The notes: a model not told the origin generated them from the sequence alone. Shown: positions 37,103-45,875, counted from the stretch's first letter. The stretch: DNA of 64,000 bases from Lachnospiraceae bacterium KM106-2 (GCA_009731425.1 AP018794.1:3592501-3656500), one strand, 5' to 3'. A program made the numbers and translations.

Positions 37103-37871
37103 AATAAGTTATGATTTGCATATTCATACTTGTCTATCACCCTGTGGGGATGATATGATGACGCCAAATAATATTGTGGGAATGTGTCATGTCAAGGATT
37201 TAGATGTCATAGCGATCACGGATCATAATAGCTGCAAAAATTGCGGTGCAGTTATGGAAGCAGCAAAAAAATATGATCTGAAAGTGATCCCAGGAATGGA
37301 ATTAACAACAAAAGAGGAAGTTCATGTATTGTGCTTATTTGAAAAATTAGTTCATGCTATGGCTTTTGACGAATATGTTTATTCCAAATTAAACAAGGTA
37401 CATAATAAGCCACTTTTATTTGGACAACAACAGATTCGAAATGCAGCGGATCGAATCGTAAAAGAAGAAAAGTATCTTTTGATCAATAGTACAGACATTT
37501 CATTTTCAGAATTACCACAGTTGATGAAAGAGTATCATGGTCTCATGATACCGGCTCATATTGATAAGAAGAGTTATAGTCTGATCTCAAATCTGGGTTT
37601 TATTCCGGAAGATAGTGTATTTAGCTGCACCGAGATTGCGAATCGGGCAAACTGGAATGCATTAAAGAAGAAATACCCTTATTTGAAAGAGTGCCATATG
37701 GTGAGTGATTCAGATGCACATTACCTATATGATATTCATGAAAGAAAATATTTTTTAGAGGTTGAGGAGGAAAGTATCCACGGAGTATTAGAAGTATTAG
37801 GAAGAAAAATACGTCAGCCTGTCAAAAAAACTATTTTTCGTTCTTTTAAAGGGAAAAGAAAGCAGATATAA
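37095..37871 (+). CDS. PHP domain phosphoesterase
   Basis: This 258-residue metal-dependent phosphoesterase of the PHP family has HIHTCLSPCGDD (motif 1, His-x-His), AITDHN (motif 2), PGMELTT, EVHVLCLF, IPAHID and SDSDAHY as metal-binding motifs. Homologues hydrolyse small phosphorylated molecules or nucleotides. It is the last gene of the sensory operon, overlapping the preceding gene by eight bases, with GAGGGG before the ATG at 37095. In this context it might degrade a nucleotide signal read by the DRTGG proteins, which is inference only. Confidence 0.85.
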   Translation: MVKISYDLHIHTCLSPCGDDMMTPNNIVGMCHVKDLDVIAITDHNSCKNCGAVMEAAKKYDLKVIPGMELTTKEEVHVLCLFEKLVHAMAFDEYVYSKLNKVHNKPLLFGQQQIRNAADRIVKEEKYLLINSTDISFSELPQLMKEYHGLMIPAHIDKKSYSLISNLGFIPEDSVFSCTEIANRANWNALKKKYPYLKECHMVSDSDAHYLYDIHERKYFLEVEEESIHGVLEVLGRKIRQPVKKTIFRSFKGKRKQI

Positions 37872-37894
37872 TTGATTTTAATAAGAGATGCTAG

Positions 37895-39409
<1,515 letters not shown>

Positions 39410-39414
39410 TATTT

Positions 39415-39451
39415 AAAAAGCCATGATTTCATATGAAATCATGGCTTTTTG
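39415..39451. terminator. Bidirectional terminator after glpK
   Basis: AAAAAGCCATGATTTC and GAAATCATGGCTTTTT form a 16-bp stem around ATAT with T runs on both strands. It serves glpK and the converging membrane-protein gene. Confidence 0.92.
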
Positions 39452-39452
39452 T

Positions 39453-40424
39453 TTACTGATTGATACGTTTATTTTCATAATGATAGTGGATGATCGTGGA
39501 GCTGATACCACATAATAGACCTGCGATGGCAAATACGATCCAATTGAAAGCCCATTGTTTATAGCAGAAGCCTAGAATGAGATAAACTGCAGTGGCAATA
39601 AGGAAAATAACACTGCTACTAACCGCAAACGCACCTTGACGCTGTTTCTCGAGTGGCTTTAAGTTATTATGTTCAATGAGCGAAGAATAACTTCCATAAG
39701 TCATTCCGGATGCTATGAACAGATATACAGCAGTTGCAACGGTTAGTAAGAATAAAAGGATCGTGATGCCGCTATCATCACCAAAGGGGATGGAAAAGAG
39801 CATATAAAGAACTGGTGATAAGATGCAAAGTGTTACGCCGATAATGATCTGTCGGTAGTAAGAAGATTTGATCCTTTCCTGTTCTGCTTTAATATAGTTG
39901 ATCGTACTAAAGTCTAAGTTGAGATCTTTTGTAATATTTTTAAACTTAGTATTCATTGTACCAGAATAGATAAAGAGGCCAACTGCAACTGCGATTAGCA
40001 AGAAGAACGGTATCATGGGAATGATGCTTTCTCCATCTGCCTTGATTAAAGCTGGAAGATAACCATTTAGGATAAGGTCATCAAGAAGGTTATAGATACC
40101 TGCAGAAAGAATGCAAAGTACCACACCAAGGCCGATGATCTTTCCTTTTTTCTTCTCAACTGATTGATATTCTTTGATATCTTCTATTGTATAGGTTGGA
40201 TCAGAATGCTCTTGTTTAATTCCTAGTTCATCAAGAAGCTCATCAATATTTCCAAATTGAGAAATTACCGTACTAATGGCCTCGTGTTCTGATTTACCAT
40301 CTGCTTTTAGCTCATTGTAGTTATCCTCCATGTTTTGAAGAATTTCTGATTTTAATTGCATCACTTTATCAGTCTGTGGAAGATTGCTAAACATGTTGTT
40401 TACATAGGTTTGAATTGTTTCCAT
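39453..40424 (-). CDS. PadR-associated membrane protein with permease-prefix-like N-terminus
   Basis: This 323-residue protein has a soluble N-terminal domain (1-75: TYVNNMFSNLPQTDKVMQLKSEIL, EHEAISTVISQFGN) that resembles the small domain found at the start of some permeases and DUF1700-type proteins. It is followed by about six to eight membrane helices arranged as three paired hairpins. It lies directly downstream of a PadR regulator, a classic pairing in Firmicutes. An upstream in-frame GTG overlaps the padR stop, but the AAGGAG site is spaced for the ATG at 40424. A role in envelope stress is possible; the function is unknown. Confidence 0.8.
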   Translation of the reverse strand: METIQTYVNNMFSNLPQTDKVMQLKSEILQNMEDNYNELKADGKSEHEAISTVISQFGNIDELLDELGIKQEHSDPTYTIEDIKEYQSVEKKKGKIIGLGVVLCILSAGIYNLLDDLILNGYLPALIKADGESIIPMIPFFLLIAVAVGLFIYSGTMNTKFKNITKDLNLDFSTINYIKAEQERIKSSYYRQIIIGVTLCILSPVLYMLFSIPFGDDSGITILLFLLTVATAVYLFIASGMTYGSYSSLIEHNNLKPLEKQRQGAFAVSSSVIFLIATAVYLILGFCYKQWAFNWIVFAIAGLLCGISSTIIHYHYENKRINQ

Positions 40425-40429
40425 TCTAC

Positions 40430-40750
40430 TCACTCCTTAATAAAATTATTTACGATTTGCTTGGTCTTGGACCATTCACTACATTTACTCTGATAGAAAG
40501 AGTGTCCCTCCGTAGTGATCTTGTAATAGGTTCGAGGTTTCCCTTGTGTTTCTTGGCCTCGATAGGATTCGATGAATCCGTTTTTCTCTAATCGGTTGAA
40601 TGCCGAATAAAGAGTTGTTTCTTTTATGGTATATAATTCATTGGATAAGTGCTTGATTCGTTTTGATATTTCATATCCATAGGAATCTTCTTCTGAAAGG
40701 ATATATAGGATCATAATATCATTATATCCTCTAAGTACATCAGTGCTCAC
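40430..40750 (-). CDS. PadR family transcriptional regulator
   Basis: This is a 106-residue winged-helix repressor of the PadR-s1 type: MILYILSEEDSYGYEISKRIKHLS is helices 1-2, ETTLYSAFNRLEKNGFIES the recognition helix and KPRTYYKITTEGHSFY the wing. A short C-terminal helix makes the dimer contact. It starts with GTG after GAGGAGG. A large palindrome overlaps its own promoter, so it is very likely autoregulated and controls the membrane protein that follows. Confidence 0.92.
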   Translation of the reverse strand: MSTDVLRGYNDIMILYILSEEDSYGYEISKRIKHLSNELYTIKETTLYSAFNRLEKNGFIESYRGQETQGKPRTYYKITTEGHSFYQSKCSEWSKTKQIVNNFIKE

Positions 40751-40773
40751 GGATAGCTCGCCTCCTCGGATTT

Positions 40774-40812
40774 AATTACTCCATCTAACGTACTACGTCT
40801 ATCGGAGTAATT
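40774..40812 (-). promoter_or_regulatory. 39-bp palindromic operator ahead of padR
   Basis: AATTACTCC ... ACGTA-C-TACGT ... GGAGTAATT is an interrupted palindrome: outer 9-bp and inner 5-bp arms match perfectly and five positions between them do not. It covers about -5 to +35 of the padR transcript predicted from the promoter at 40815-40843, a position suited to repression by the PadR protein. Confidence 0.7.
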
Positions 40813-40814
40813 TG

Positions 40815-40843
40815 AATATAGCACAACTACTACGACAGGTAAA
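40815..40843 (-). promoter_or_regulatory. sigmaA promoter of padR
   Basis: On the minus strand TTTACC and TATATT are separated by 17 bp. Transcription should begin near 40808, inside the palindrome. Confidence 0.7.
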
Positions 40844-40965
40844 GTAATTTTTGGTATAAAATTGAAAAATGTAAGAAGTGCACAAAAAAGATATATAAAA
40901 TTATACAGAGTGAACAATGGAAAGAAATTAGAATTACGTATGGAAAGGAAAAATAATGGCTAACC

Positions 40966-40993
40966 TTGTAATAAATGCACTTTATGTTATAAT
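40966..40993 (+). promoter_or_regulatory. sigmaA promoter of asnS
   Basis: TTGTAA and TATAAT are 16 bp apart, with an extended -10 (TGTTATAAT). The leader to the ATG at 41030 is only about 30 nt, so there is no room for a T-box. Confidence 0.75.
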
Positions 40994-41029
40994 AAGGCTA
41001 TTAGAAAATGGACAAAGGAGTATTTAGTA

Positions 41030-42424
41030 ATGGAATTAATAACAATTCGCGAATTGTATCGTAATAAAGAAAAATATTTAGGCAAAGAAATTACGATTGG
41101 CGGCTGGGTAAGAAGCAACCGTGATTCAAAAGCATTTGGTTTCTTAGTAGTAAACGATGGTACTTTCTTCGAAACTTTACAGATCGTATATAGTGGAGAT
41201 AAGCTCAATAATTTTGATGAAATTGCTAAATTAAATGTTGGTTCTGCTGTTATCGTGAAAGGTGAGTTAGTAGAAACTCCAAACGCAAAGCAACCATTTG
41301 AAATTCAGGCAACAGAAGTAACCGTAGAAGGATTATCTACTTCTGATTACCCACTTCAGAAAAAGAGACATTCTCTTGAATATTTAAGAACGGTTTCTCA
41401 TTTAAGACCAAGAACAAATACGTTCCAAGCAGTATTTCGTGTTCGTTCTTTAGTTGCTTACGCAATCCATAAGTTCTTCCAAGAACGTGATTTCGTATAT
41501 GTTCATACTCCATTGATCACAGGTAGTGACTGTGAAGGTGCTGGTGAAATGTTCAGAGTAACAACTTTAGATATGGACAATGTACCTAAAACAGAAGATG
41601 GAAAAGTTGATTACTCACAAGATTTCTTTGGAAAAGAAGCAAATCTTACAGTAAGTGGTCAGTTAAATGGTGAAACTTATGCTATGGCATTTAGAAACAT
41701 TTATACGTTTGGACCTACTTTCCGTGCTGAAAACTCAAATACAACAAGACATGCAGCTGAGTTCTGGATGATCGAACCTGAAATTGTATTTGCTGATCTT
41801 AGAGATAATATGGATTTAGCAGAGAGTATGTTAAAATACGTAATTCGCTATGTAATGGAAAATGCTCCAGAAGAAATGAACTTCTTCAATTCTTTTATTG
41901 ATAAGGGATTATTAGATCGTCTTAACAATGTAGTAAATAATGAATTTGGTCGTGTAACTTATACAGAAGCAGTTGACATCTTAATGAAACACAATGATGA
42001 GTTTGATTATAAAGTAAGCTGGGGCTGTGATCTGCAGACAGAACATGAAAGATATTTAACTGAAAAGATTTATAAAAAACCAGTATTCGTAACTGATTAT
42101 CCAAAAGAAATCAAGGCATTCTACATGAAGATGAACGAAGATAACAAGACGGTTGCAGCATGTGACTTATTAGTTCCTGGTATCGGTGAGATCATCGGTG
42201 GTAGCCAAAGAGAAGATGATTATGATAAGTTAGTAGCACGTATGCATGAACTTGGATTAAAAGAAGAAGATTATGACTTCTACTTAGATCTTCGTAAATA
42301 TGGTTCTGCTAGACACTCCGGATTTGGTCTTGGATTTGAACGTTGCGTTATGTATGTAACTGGTATGGGTAATATCCGTGACGTAATTCCATTCCCAAGA
42401 ACAGTAAATAACTTAGATATTTAA
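41030..42424 (+). CDS. asnS: Asparaginyl-tRNA synthetase
   Basis: This 464-residue class IIb synthetase charges tRNA-Asn. The N-terminal OB fold (1-105, [17 protein letters not shown]) recognises the anticodon. The catalytic domain has motif 2 ([15 protein letters not shown]) and motif 3 ([15 protein letters not shown]). The Asn-specific segments EFWMIEPE and [11 protein letters not shown] distinguish it from AspRS. Codon use is that of a highly expressed gene. It has its own promoter and terminator and no T-box leader. Confidence 0.97.
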   Translation: MELITIRELYRNKEKYLGKEITIGGWVRSNRDSKAFGFLVVNDGTFFETLQIVYSGDKLNNFDEIAKLNVGSAVIVKGELVETPNAKQPFEIQATEVTVEGLSTSDYPLQKKRHSLEYLRTVSHLRPRTNTFQAVFRVRSLVAYAIHKFFQERDFVYVHTPLITGSDCEGAGEMFRVTTLDMDNVPKTEDGKVDYSQDFFGKEANLTVSGQLNGETYAMAFRNIYTFGPTFRAENSNTTRHAAEFWMIEPEIVFADLRDNMDLAESMLKYVIRYVMENAPEEMNFFNSFIDKGLLDRLNNVVNNEFGRVTYTEAVDILMKHNDEFDYKVSWGCDLQTEHERYLTEKIYKKPVFVTDYPKEIKAFYMKMNEDNKTVAACDLLVPGIGEIIGGSQREDDYDKLVARMHELGLKEEDYDFYLDLRKYGSARHSGFGLGFERCVMYVTGMGNIRDVIPFPRTVNNLDI

Positions 42425-42437
42425 TAATATATAATTG

Positions 42438-42475
42438 AAAGAGGGCCGCTCTGAAAAGAGCAGTCCTCTTTTTTA
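42438..42475 (+). terminator. Terminator of asnS
   Basis: AAAGAGGGCCGCTCT and AGAGCAGTCCTCTTTTTT form a stem with small mismatches around GAAA and a T6 tract. It also touches the end of the leftward small-protein cluster. Confidence 0.85.
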
Positions 42476-42481
42476 TAATAA

Positions 42482-42793
42482 TTAAGCTGTAGTTGCTCCA
42501 TAAATAATACCGGAAACAGTTGGAGTAGAATCCTCATTTGAAGTAATATACCCTAATGATACAGCAGTACCAGTTGTAGGAATTGAGATATCAGCGGCGC
42601 TGTCATATAAAAATGCATATTTTGTGAGGCCCGTTCCTGTACCAAGATCTATTGTGAGTTCTACAATCCCCTTTGTTCCAGAAGGAACTTTAAGAGCAGT
42701 AGTATCTGCAAGTGCCTGTATGGTATAAAGACCGGTAGAAGTATCAGATAAGGCGCCGGTAGCAGCCGTTAAGGTGATATTTATATCTGCCAT
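42482..42793 (-). CDS. Cluster protein G: small Thr/Ala/Ser-rich beta protein
   Basis: This 103-residue protein is acidic and rich in Thr, Ala, Ser and Gly, without Cys, Trp, signal peptide or membrane segment. Alternating hydrophobic strands (VELTIDLGTG, KYAFLYDSAADISIP, AVSLGYITS) suggest an all-beta fold. It is not clearly homologous to the neighbours but shares size and layout. It has its own promoter (42831-42863) with a sigmaK-like ATATCAC-N17-CATATAATA. I do not recognise the family; a spore-surface or other assembling protein is possible. Confidence 0.7.
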   Translation of the reverse strand: MADINITLTAATGALSDTSTGLYTIQALADTTALKVPSGTKGIVELTIDLGTGTGLTKYAFLYDSAADISIPTTGTAVSLGYITSNEDSTPTVSGIIYGATTA

Positions 42794-42830
42794 AAGATCA
42801 TTCCCTTAGCTAAAAGACTATTTCTCTTTA

Positions 42831-42863
42831 TATTATATGTCATATAATGACGAAACGTGATAT
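42831..42863 (-). promoter_or_regulatory. Mother-cell sigma-like promoter of cluster gene G
   Basis: On the minus strand ATATCAC is followed after 17 bp by CATATAATA, matching the sigmaK pattern AC-N16/17-CATAnnnTA. The same two elements stand before the first gene of the cluster. A short repeat GTCAT-ATA-ATGAC overlaps it (42839-42851). Confidence 0.6.
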
Positions 42864-42864
42864 A

Positions 42865-43452
42865 TCAGATGCTTTGATTCTGAGGTATTACTTTAACGAC
42901 AGAGGGAAGGGAGATAGCATCGTCGTGGCAAGGAAGAATTGGTTGCTGGTATTGATGAAAACTTACGGTAAGCATAGGTTCTAGACCAGGAAATGTTGGC
43001 CCAGCGAATTGCTGCAGTGCATTTGGAGTATCTAGTGTTAAAAGAAATCCATAGTTTGTTATGGATCCATCACACCATTTTCTGACCAGCGAAGTGAGAT
43101 CGAAAGAGTAGATATCAATTCCAACTGGGGGATGGAAGTTAAGTGGCTCCATGAGAGACGTTAAGGAGTATTGAGCATAAGGGAAAAAAGGATTTATGTA
43201 TTGGCTTGCAGGATAGAGAGAGTAATTAAAGTGTTCAGGTGATCGATAAGATGTTCTCGGAATGGTGTAAAAGAGTAACTCTGCTTTAACGATGGTAGAA
43301 TCGGTTGACAGATAATCAAGGGGGATGAATAAGTAAAGCCAGTAGGAGGTCGAATAATTTTGCCCTAGTGTAAGATGACGACTATTGATCTGTGTGGCAT
43401 ATTGTGAGCTATAATTAAAACAGCGTTTACACGAATAGGTAATACTTTGCAT
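42865..43452 (-). CDS. Cluster protein F: DNRLRE-like protein with Cys-containing N-terminus
   Basis: This 195-residue protein resembles DNRLRE/CBM96-type beta-jelly-roll modules of bacterial surface proteins. STIVKAELLFYTIP is the typical early strand, IYSFDLTSLVRKWCDGSITNYGFLLTLD the typical centre, and GLEPMLTVSF the end. The first 20 residues hold two cysteines (SCKRC) and many Tyr. There is no signal peptide. Its ATG overlaps the stop of cluster gene E (TAATG) and is preceded by AAAGGAGG. Domains of this type occur in spore-surface and cell-surface proteins. The exact role is unknown, but it is probably the largest building block of the cluster. Confidence 0.75.
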   Translation of the reverse strand: MQSITYSCKRCFNYSSQYATQINSRHLTLGQNYSTSYWLYLFIPLDYLSTDSTIVKAELLFYTIPRTSYRSPEHFNYSLYPASQYINPFFPYAQYSLTSLMEPLNFHPPVGIDIYSFDLTSLVRKWCDGSITNYGFLLTLDTPNALQQFAGPTFPGLEPMLTVSFHQYQQPILPCHDDAISLPSVVKVIPQNQSI

Positions 43453-43778
43453 TAGATTAAGTCCTCCTTTCGCTTTTGAATAAAATACGCAGTTACATTT
43501 GAAGTTAGTATGGCACTATCATTAATAGGGCCAATTACATGAAGGGGAATTTCAATTGTGGTAGTAGTAATATTTCGATAGATTTTTGTATTAGAGTATT
43601 CTAGAGTTTCATTTGGAACAGTTGCGGAAGCAACACTTAAGGTGATGGCGAGGTAGAGATCGTAGTGCTTTAGGCAGCAATAAATAGAGCTGACATCGAC
43701 TTCTACAATGACGGTCGTATCAGTAAATGGGACAGCACCATTTCTCCATTCAGGAAGGATGGTTATTTGCATATTCAC
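43452..43778 (-). CDS. Cluster protein E: small beta protein
   Basis: This protein has about 108 residues if the GTG at 43778 is used (12 bases after GGAGG); the ATG at 43772 is the alternative, and both are uncertain. It starts MNMQITILPEW. Strands TTVIVEVDVSSIYCCL, DLYLAITLSVASATV, TTTTIEIPLHVIGPI and SNVTAYFIQKRK suggest a single beta sandwich. The ending (IGPI ... TSNVTAYF) matches the pattern of cluster proteins B and C. No signal peptide is present. It overlaps gene F by its stop codon. Confidence 0.65.
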   Translation of the reverse strand: MNMQITILPEWRNGAVPFTDTTVIVEVDVSSIYCCLKHYDLYLAITLSVASATVPNETLEYSNTKIYRNITTTTIEIPLHVIGPINDSAILTSNVTAYFIQKRKEDLI

Positions 43779-43827
43779 TAGTCGCACGAACCTCCAATCT
43801 TGCCAAAAGTTTATTATACAGGGGGAA

Positions 43828-44151
43828 TTAAGATGATGCCGGTACATAGGCTAGATTTACTGTATAATCGACTAACTTTGTAGCATTAGTTTTACCAAGC
43901 AGCCAGAGAGTCCCCTTAAAAGGAAGTAAGTTAGGTGTTCCGGGAATAATGGAGTTATAGGGTATGATCTGAGTTATGGATATAGTATTAGACTCAGTGG
44001 AAAAGTTTAAGTTGGCTTCTACGGTAAAACTTGAGCCAGGCTCAAAGGGACTTAGATCGTCAAGTGCAACAAATACCTTCCATCCGGTTAGCTCCATATC
44101 ATTACCATCTATCATAGATACTGCTTGTAGAGCAACAGTAATAGTTTCCAA
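43828..44151 (-). CDS. Cluster protein D: small beta protein
   Basis: This 107-residue protein begins with TTG (METITVALQAVSM), eight bases after AGGAGGG, and has no better start. Strands VALQAVSMIDG, WKVFVALDDLSPFEPG, SFTVEANLNFS and TLWLLGKTNATKLVDYTVNLAYVP indicate an all-beta fold like the other members, with the same GT.....G...... STxxL ending. It has no Cys and no signal peptide. Its end overlaps an upstream extension of E, showing tight packing. Confidence 0.68.
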   Translation of the reverse strand: METITVALQAVSMIDGNDMELTGWKVFVALDDLSPFEPGSSFTVEANLNFSTESNTISITQIIPYNSIIPGTPNLLPFKGTLWLLGKTNATKLVDYTVNLAYVPASS

Positions 44152-44169
44152 AGGGAAATCCCTCCTTTC

Positions 44170-44493
44170 CTAATCAGTTGCAGTTGGTATAATAAAGCTT
44201 AGTGTCGTATGATGGGAGATATCAGAACGTTTAATAGGACCTTGAATATAAACAGTTCCTAAGTTAATATATCCCTCATCATTAATATCTTTTCCAGAGA
44301 CAATATTTGATAGAAGGTAAGAGTTATTCTTAGCATAAAGTGTTGTACTTAAAAGAAAACTTCTAGTTTCAGTAGGAGAAATGACATCAGTTACTTTAAC
44401 GATAACAAACACTTCCATTAGTGTTTTGCCATATCCACTAGCCTGAGGAAATTGAGTTATATTGGTATCTAGTATGAGATTTTTTTCATCCAT
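44170..44493 (-). CDS. Cluster protein C: small beta protein
   Basis: This 107-residue protein starts with ATG after AAGGAGGC (MDEKNLILDTNITQF). It shows strands KTLMEVFVIVKVTDVISP, TRSFLLSTTLYAKN, GYINLGTVYIQGPIKRSD and HHTTLSFIIPTATD. The pattern of a central S-x-L-L-S strand followed by GPI and a closing TTL strand is common to genes A-E. No Cys, membrane segment or signal peptide is present. Confidence 0.68.
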   Translation of the reverse strand: MDEKNLILDTNITQFPQASGYGKTLMEVFVIVKVTDVISPTETRSFLLSTTLYAKNNSYLLSNIVSGKDINDEGYINLGTVYIQGPIKRSDISHHTTLSFIIPTATD

Positions 44494-44504
44494 ACAAAGC
44501 CTCC

Positions 44505-44846
44505 TTATAGCTGTTCAGAAAGATCATAAACCCAGATTTTTGCTTTGGAAGTAATGGCATCTATATTTGGAATAATGCCTTCAATATATCCTTGTTGTAG
44601 TACAATGATATCGGTTACAGAGGAATCAACTTCGTTGGTGTAGAAATGATTACGCAAGGAGAGTTGAATGGTCTTTTCAGTTCCTTGAATTGTAACAGGG
44701 ACAACAAGTGAAGTTAGGACAAAAAAACGATTATAAGGCTGAATCTTATCCCAGATCGAATTTAAGTGAATTGTGGCAGTAATATTTGCATTAATATCCT
44801 CTTTAATATCGGTATTACATGGATCAAGAATGATTTCAATCTGCAT
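44505..44846 (-). CDS. Cluster protein B: small beta protein, paralogue of A
   Basis: This 113-residue protein starts at the ATG at 44846 (MQIEIILDPC) seven bases after AAAGGAGG; longer upstream frames would overlap gene A without a site. It shares with protein A the run TIQLSL followed by an F and an Asn-rich turn (EKTIQLSLRNHFYTNEV versus ASTIQLSLQETFEIKNI) and a similar strand order, so A and B are paralogues. A single Cys lies near the N-terminus. The end IEGIIPNIDAITSKAKIWVYD follows the cluster pattern. Confidence 0.7.
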   Translation of the reverse strand: MQIEIILDPCNTDIKEDINANITATIHLNSIWDKIQPYNRFFVLTSLVVPVTIQGTEKTIQLSLRNHFYTNEVDSSVTDIIVLQQGYIEGIIPNIDAITSKAKIWVYDLSEQL

Positions 44847-44868
44847 AGAGACCTCCTTTAAGAAGTGA

Positions 44869-45201
44869 TCAAGTGGTAAGGATTTTATCATAGCATAAAA
44901 TAGAGGCTGTGCCGGATAACGTTCGAGAGGAATCGAGGGTTTCTGGGGCTGCATTGATCAGACTGACTGATTTTTCGAACGCTGAAATATTTTTTATTTC
45001 GAAAGTTTCTTGAAGCGAGAGCTGAATGGTAGAAGCGATACCTTTATCAAGGGTAGGAACACTAAGCGAACATTGGACGTGGAGAAAGCTGTGTGGTATG
45101 AGAAATTCCCAGACGTTTTTTAAATCTATAATAACAATGAGTCCATCAGATTCATTTAGAACGGTTACGGTAAAGACATCAATATTGATCTCGTTAGCCA
45201 T
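44869..45201 (-). CDS. Cluster protein A: small beta protein, first of the cluster
   Basis: This 110-residue protein begins MANEINIDVFTVTVLN. Hydrophobic strands (GLIVIIDLKNVWEF, SFLHVQCSLSVPTL, STIQLSLQETFEI, GTASILCYDK) point to a beta sandwich with two Cys. There is no signal peptide or membrane helix. GGGAG lies 11 bases before the ATG. The promoter upstream (45231-45261) has mother-cell sigma-like elements. It is a paralogue of B. I know no named family for it. Confidence 0.7.
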   Translation of the reverse strand: MANEINIDVFTVTVLNESDGLIVIIDLKNVWEFLIPHSFLHVQCSLSVPTLDKGIASTIQLSLQETFEIKNISAFEKSVSLINAAPETLDSSRTLSGTASILCYDKILTT

Positions 45202-45230
45202 AGCTGAACTCCCGTCGATATATTATTATC

Positions 45231-45261
45231 ATTATATGAAGATGATAAAAAAAAGTGATAT
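45231..45261 (-). promoter_or_regulatory. Mother-cell sigma-like promoter of the small-protein cluster
   Basis: On the minus strand ATATCAC is followed after 16 bp by CATATAAT, resembling the sigmaK (AC-N16-CATAnnnT) and sigmaE (-10 CATAcAAT) patterns, and identical in both hexamers to the promoter at 42831. The -35 part lies in the foot of a terminator hairpin, so some of the similarity could be coincidental. Confidence 0.55.
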
Positions 45262-45305
45262 TCATTTGAGTATTGAGGGTATCGCTACTCAAGTGAATAT
45301 CACTT
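45253..45305 (-). terminator. Terminator of queT
   Basis: A 20-bp stem (AAGTGATATTC ... TTGAGTA, with one G-T pair) around a 13-nt loop is followed by T8 on the minus strand. It insulates the small-protein cluster from queT. Confidence 0.88.
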
Positions 45306-45313
45306 AATAAAAT

Positions 45314-45787
45314 TTATTTAAAGATATAATTTTTAATTGGATTTAATGCAAATAATAGGATTAGTCCAAGTACCCCACAGGAAATAACTTCACCGATTCC
45401 GACTGTTAACATAGTAAGAGGAATTGGAACACTTCCGTATGCAAAGCTGATCACCCATGGGATCACAATTGCATTTAAAATGATCGGTGGTAATGGAACT
45501 AAGTATTTGTTGCCCCGTAATCGATAGGATAAGTAAGCTGCAACAAGGGTTGTGAGACTACCAAAGATATAATCGATGGGAGCTCCACCAGTAAGTATTC
45601 CTCCAAGAAAACATCCAACAAACACACCAGGAACGGCTGCTGGAGTGAAAAATGGAAGAATGGTTAATGCCTCCGCAATACGCACTTGCACAGCAGAAAA
45701 ACTAATCGGTGCAAATACAAATAGCAGTACAACATAGATCGCCGCGATCAAAGCTGCCTGCACAGTAAATCTTAATTTCTTATTCAT
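45314..45787 (-). CDS. queT: QueT family queuosine-precursor transporter
   Basis: This 157-residue membrane protein has about five helices and belongs to the QueT group of energy-coupling-factor substrate-binding components. FAPISFSAVQVRIAEALTILPFF, GVFVGCFLGGILTGGAPIDYIFGS and IPLTMLTVGIGEVISC are typical. It would bring in a queuine or preQ1-type base for tRNA modification and needs shared ECF modules encoded elsewhere. A preQ1-I riboswitch directly in its leader (45800-45837) strongly supports the assignment. Confidence 0.93.
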   Translation of the reverse strand: MNKKLRFTVQAALIAAIYVVLLFVFAPISFSAVQVRIAEALTILPFFTPAAVPGVFVGCFLGGILTGGAPIDYIFGSLTTLVAAYLSYRLRGNKYLVPLPPIILNAIVIPWVISFAYGSVPIPLTMLTVGIGEVISCGVLGLILLFALNPIKNYIFK

Positions 45788-45793
45788 AATAAT

Positions 45794-45837
45794 CTCCTTT
45801 AGTTTTGTTTTATGAGTGGAAGGTTTCGAACACTCAA
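45794..45837 (-). promoter_or_regulatory. preQ1-I riboswitch controlling queT
   Basis: On the minus strand TGAGTG and CACTCA form stem P1 around the loop TTCGAAACCTTC, followed by the A-rich tail TAAAACAAAACTAAAGGAG. This is the preQ1-I layout: the tail pairs back into the loop as a pseudoknot when ligand is bound. The last bases are the ribosome binding site (AGGAG), so control is probably at translation. Found directly before queT, a known class of target. Confidence 0.88.
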
Positions 45838-45846
45838 CAGTAGGTA

Positions 45847-45875
45847 ATTATACGATGTTCTGCGGTATTTGTAAA
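45847..45875 (-). promoter_or_regulatory. sigmaA promoter of queT
   Basis: On the minus strand TTTACA and TATAAT are exactly 17 bp apart. The transcript would start near 45840 and run immediately into the riboswitch. Confidence 0.8.

Noticed and set aside
40751-41029. T-box leader for asnS
   Set aside because: The promoter lies about 30 nt before the start codon, and no AGGGUGG-type T-box sequence or specifier stem is present.
42482-45201. Small-protein cluster as a prophage tail or gas-vesicle module
   Set aside because: No phage structural, portal, terminase, integrase or GvpA-like sequence is found, the flanks are housekeeping genes, and there are no attachment-site repeats. Not excluded formally, but unsupported.
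43976-45307. Plus-strand frames opposite the small-protein cluster
   Set aside because: They lack ribosome binding sites and lie antisense to genes with good starts and spacing.
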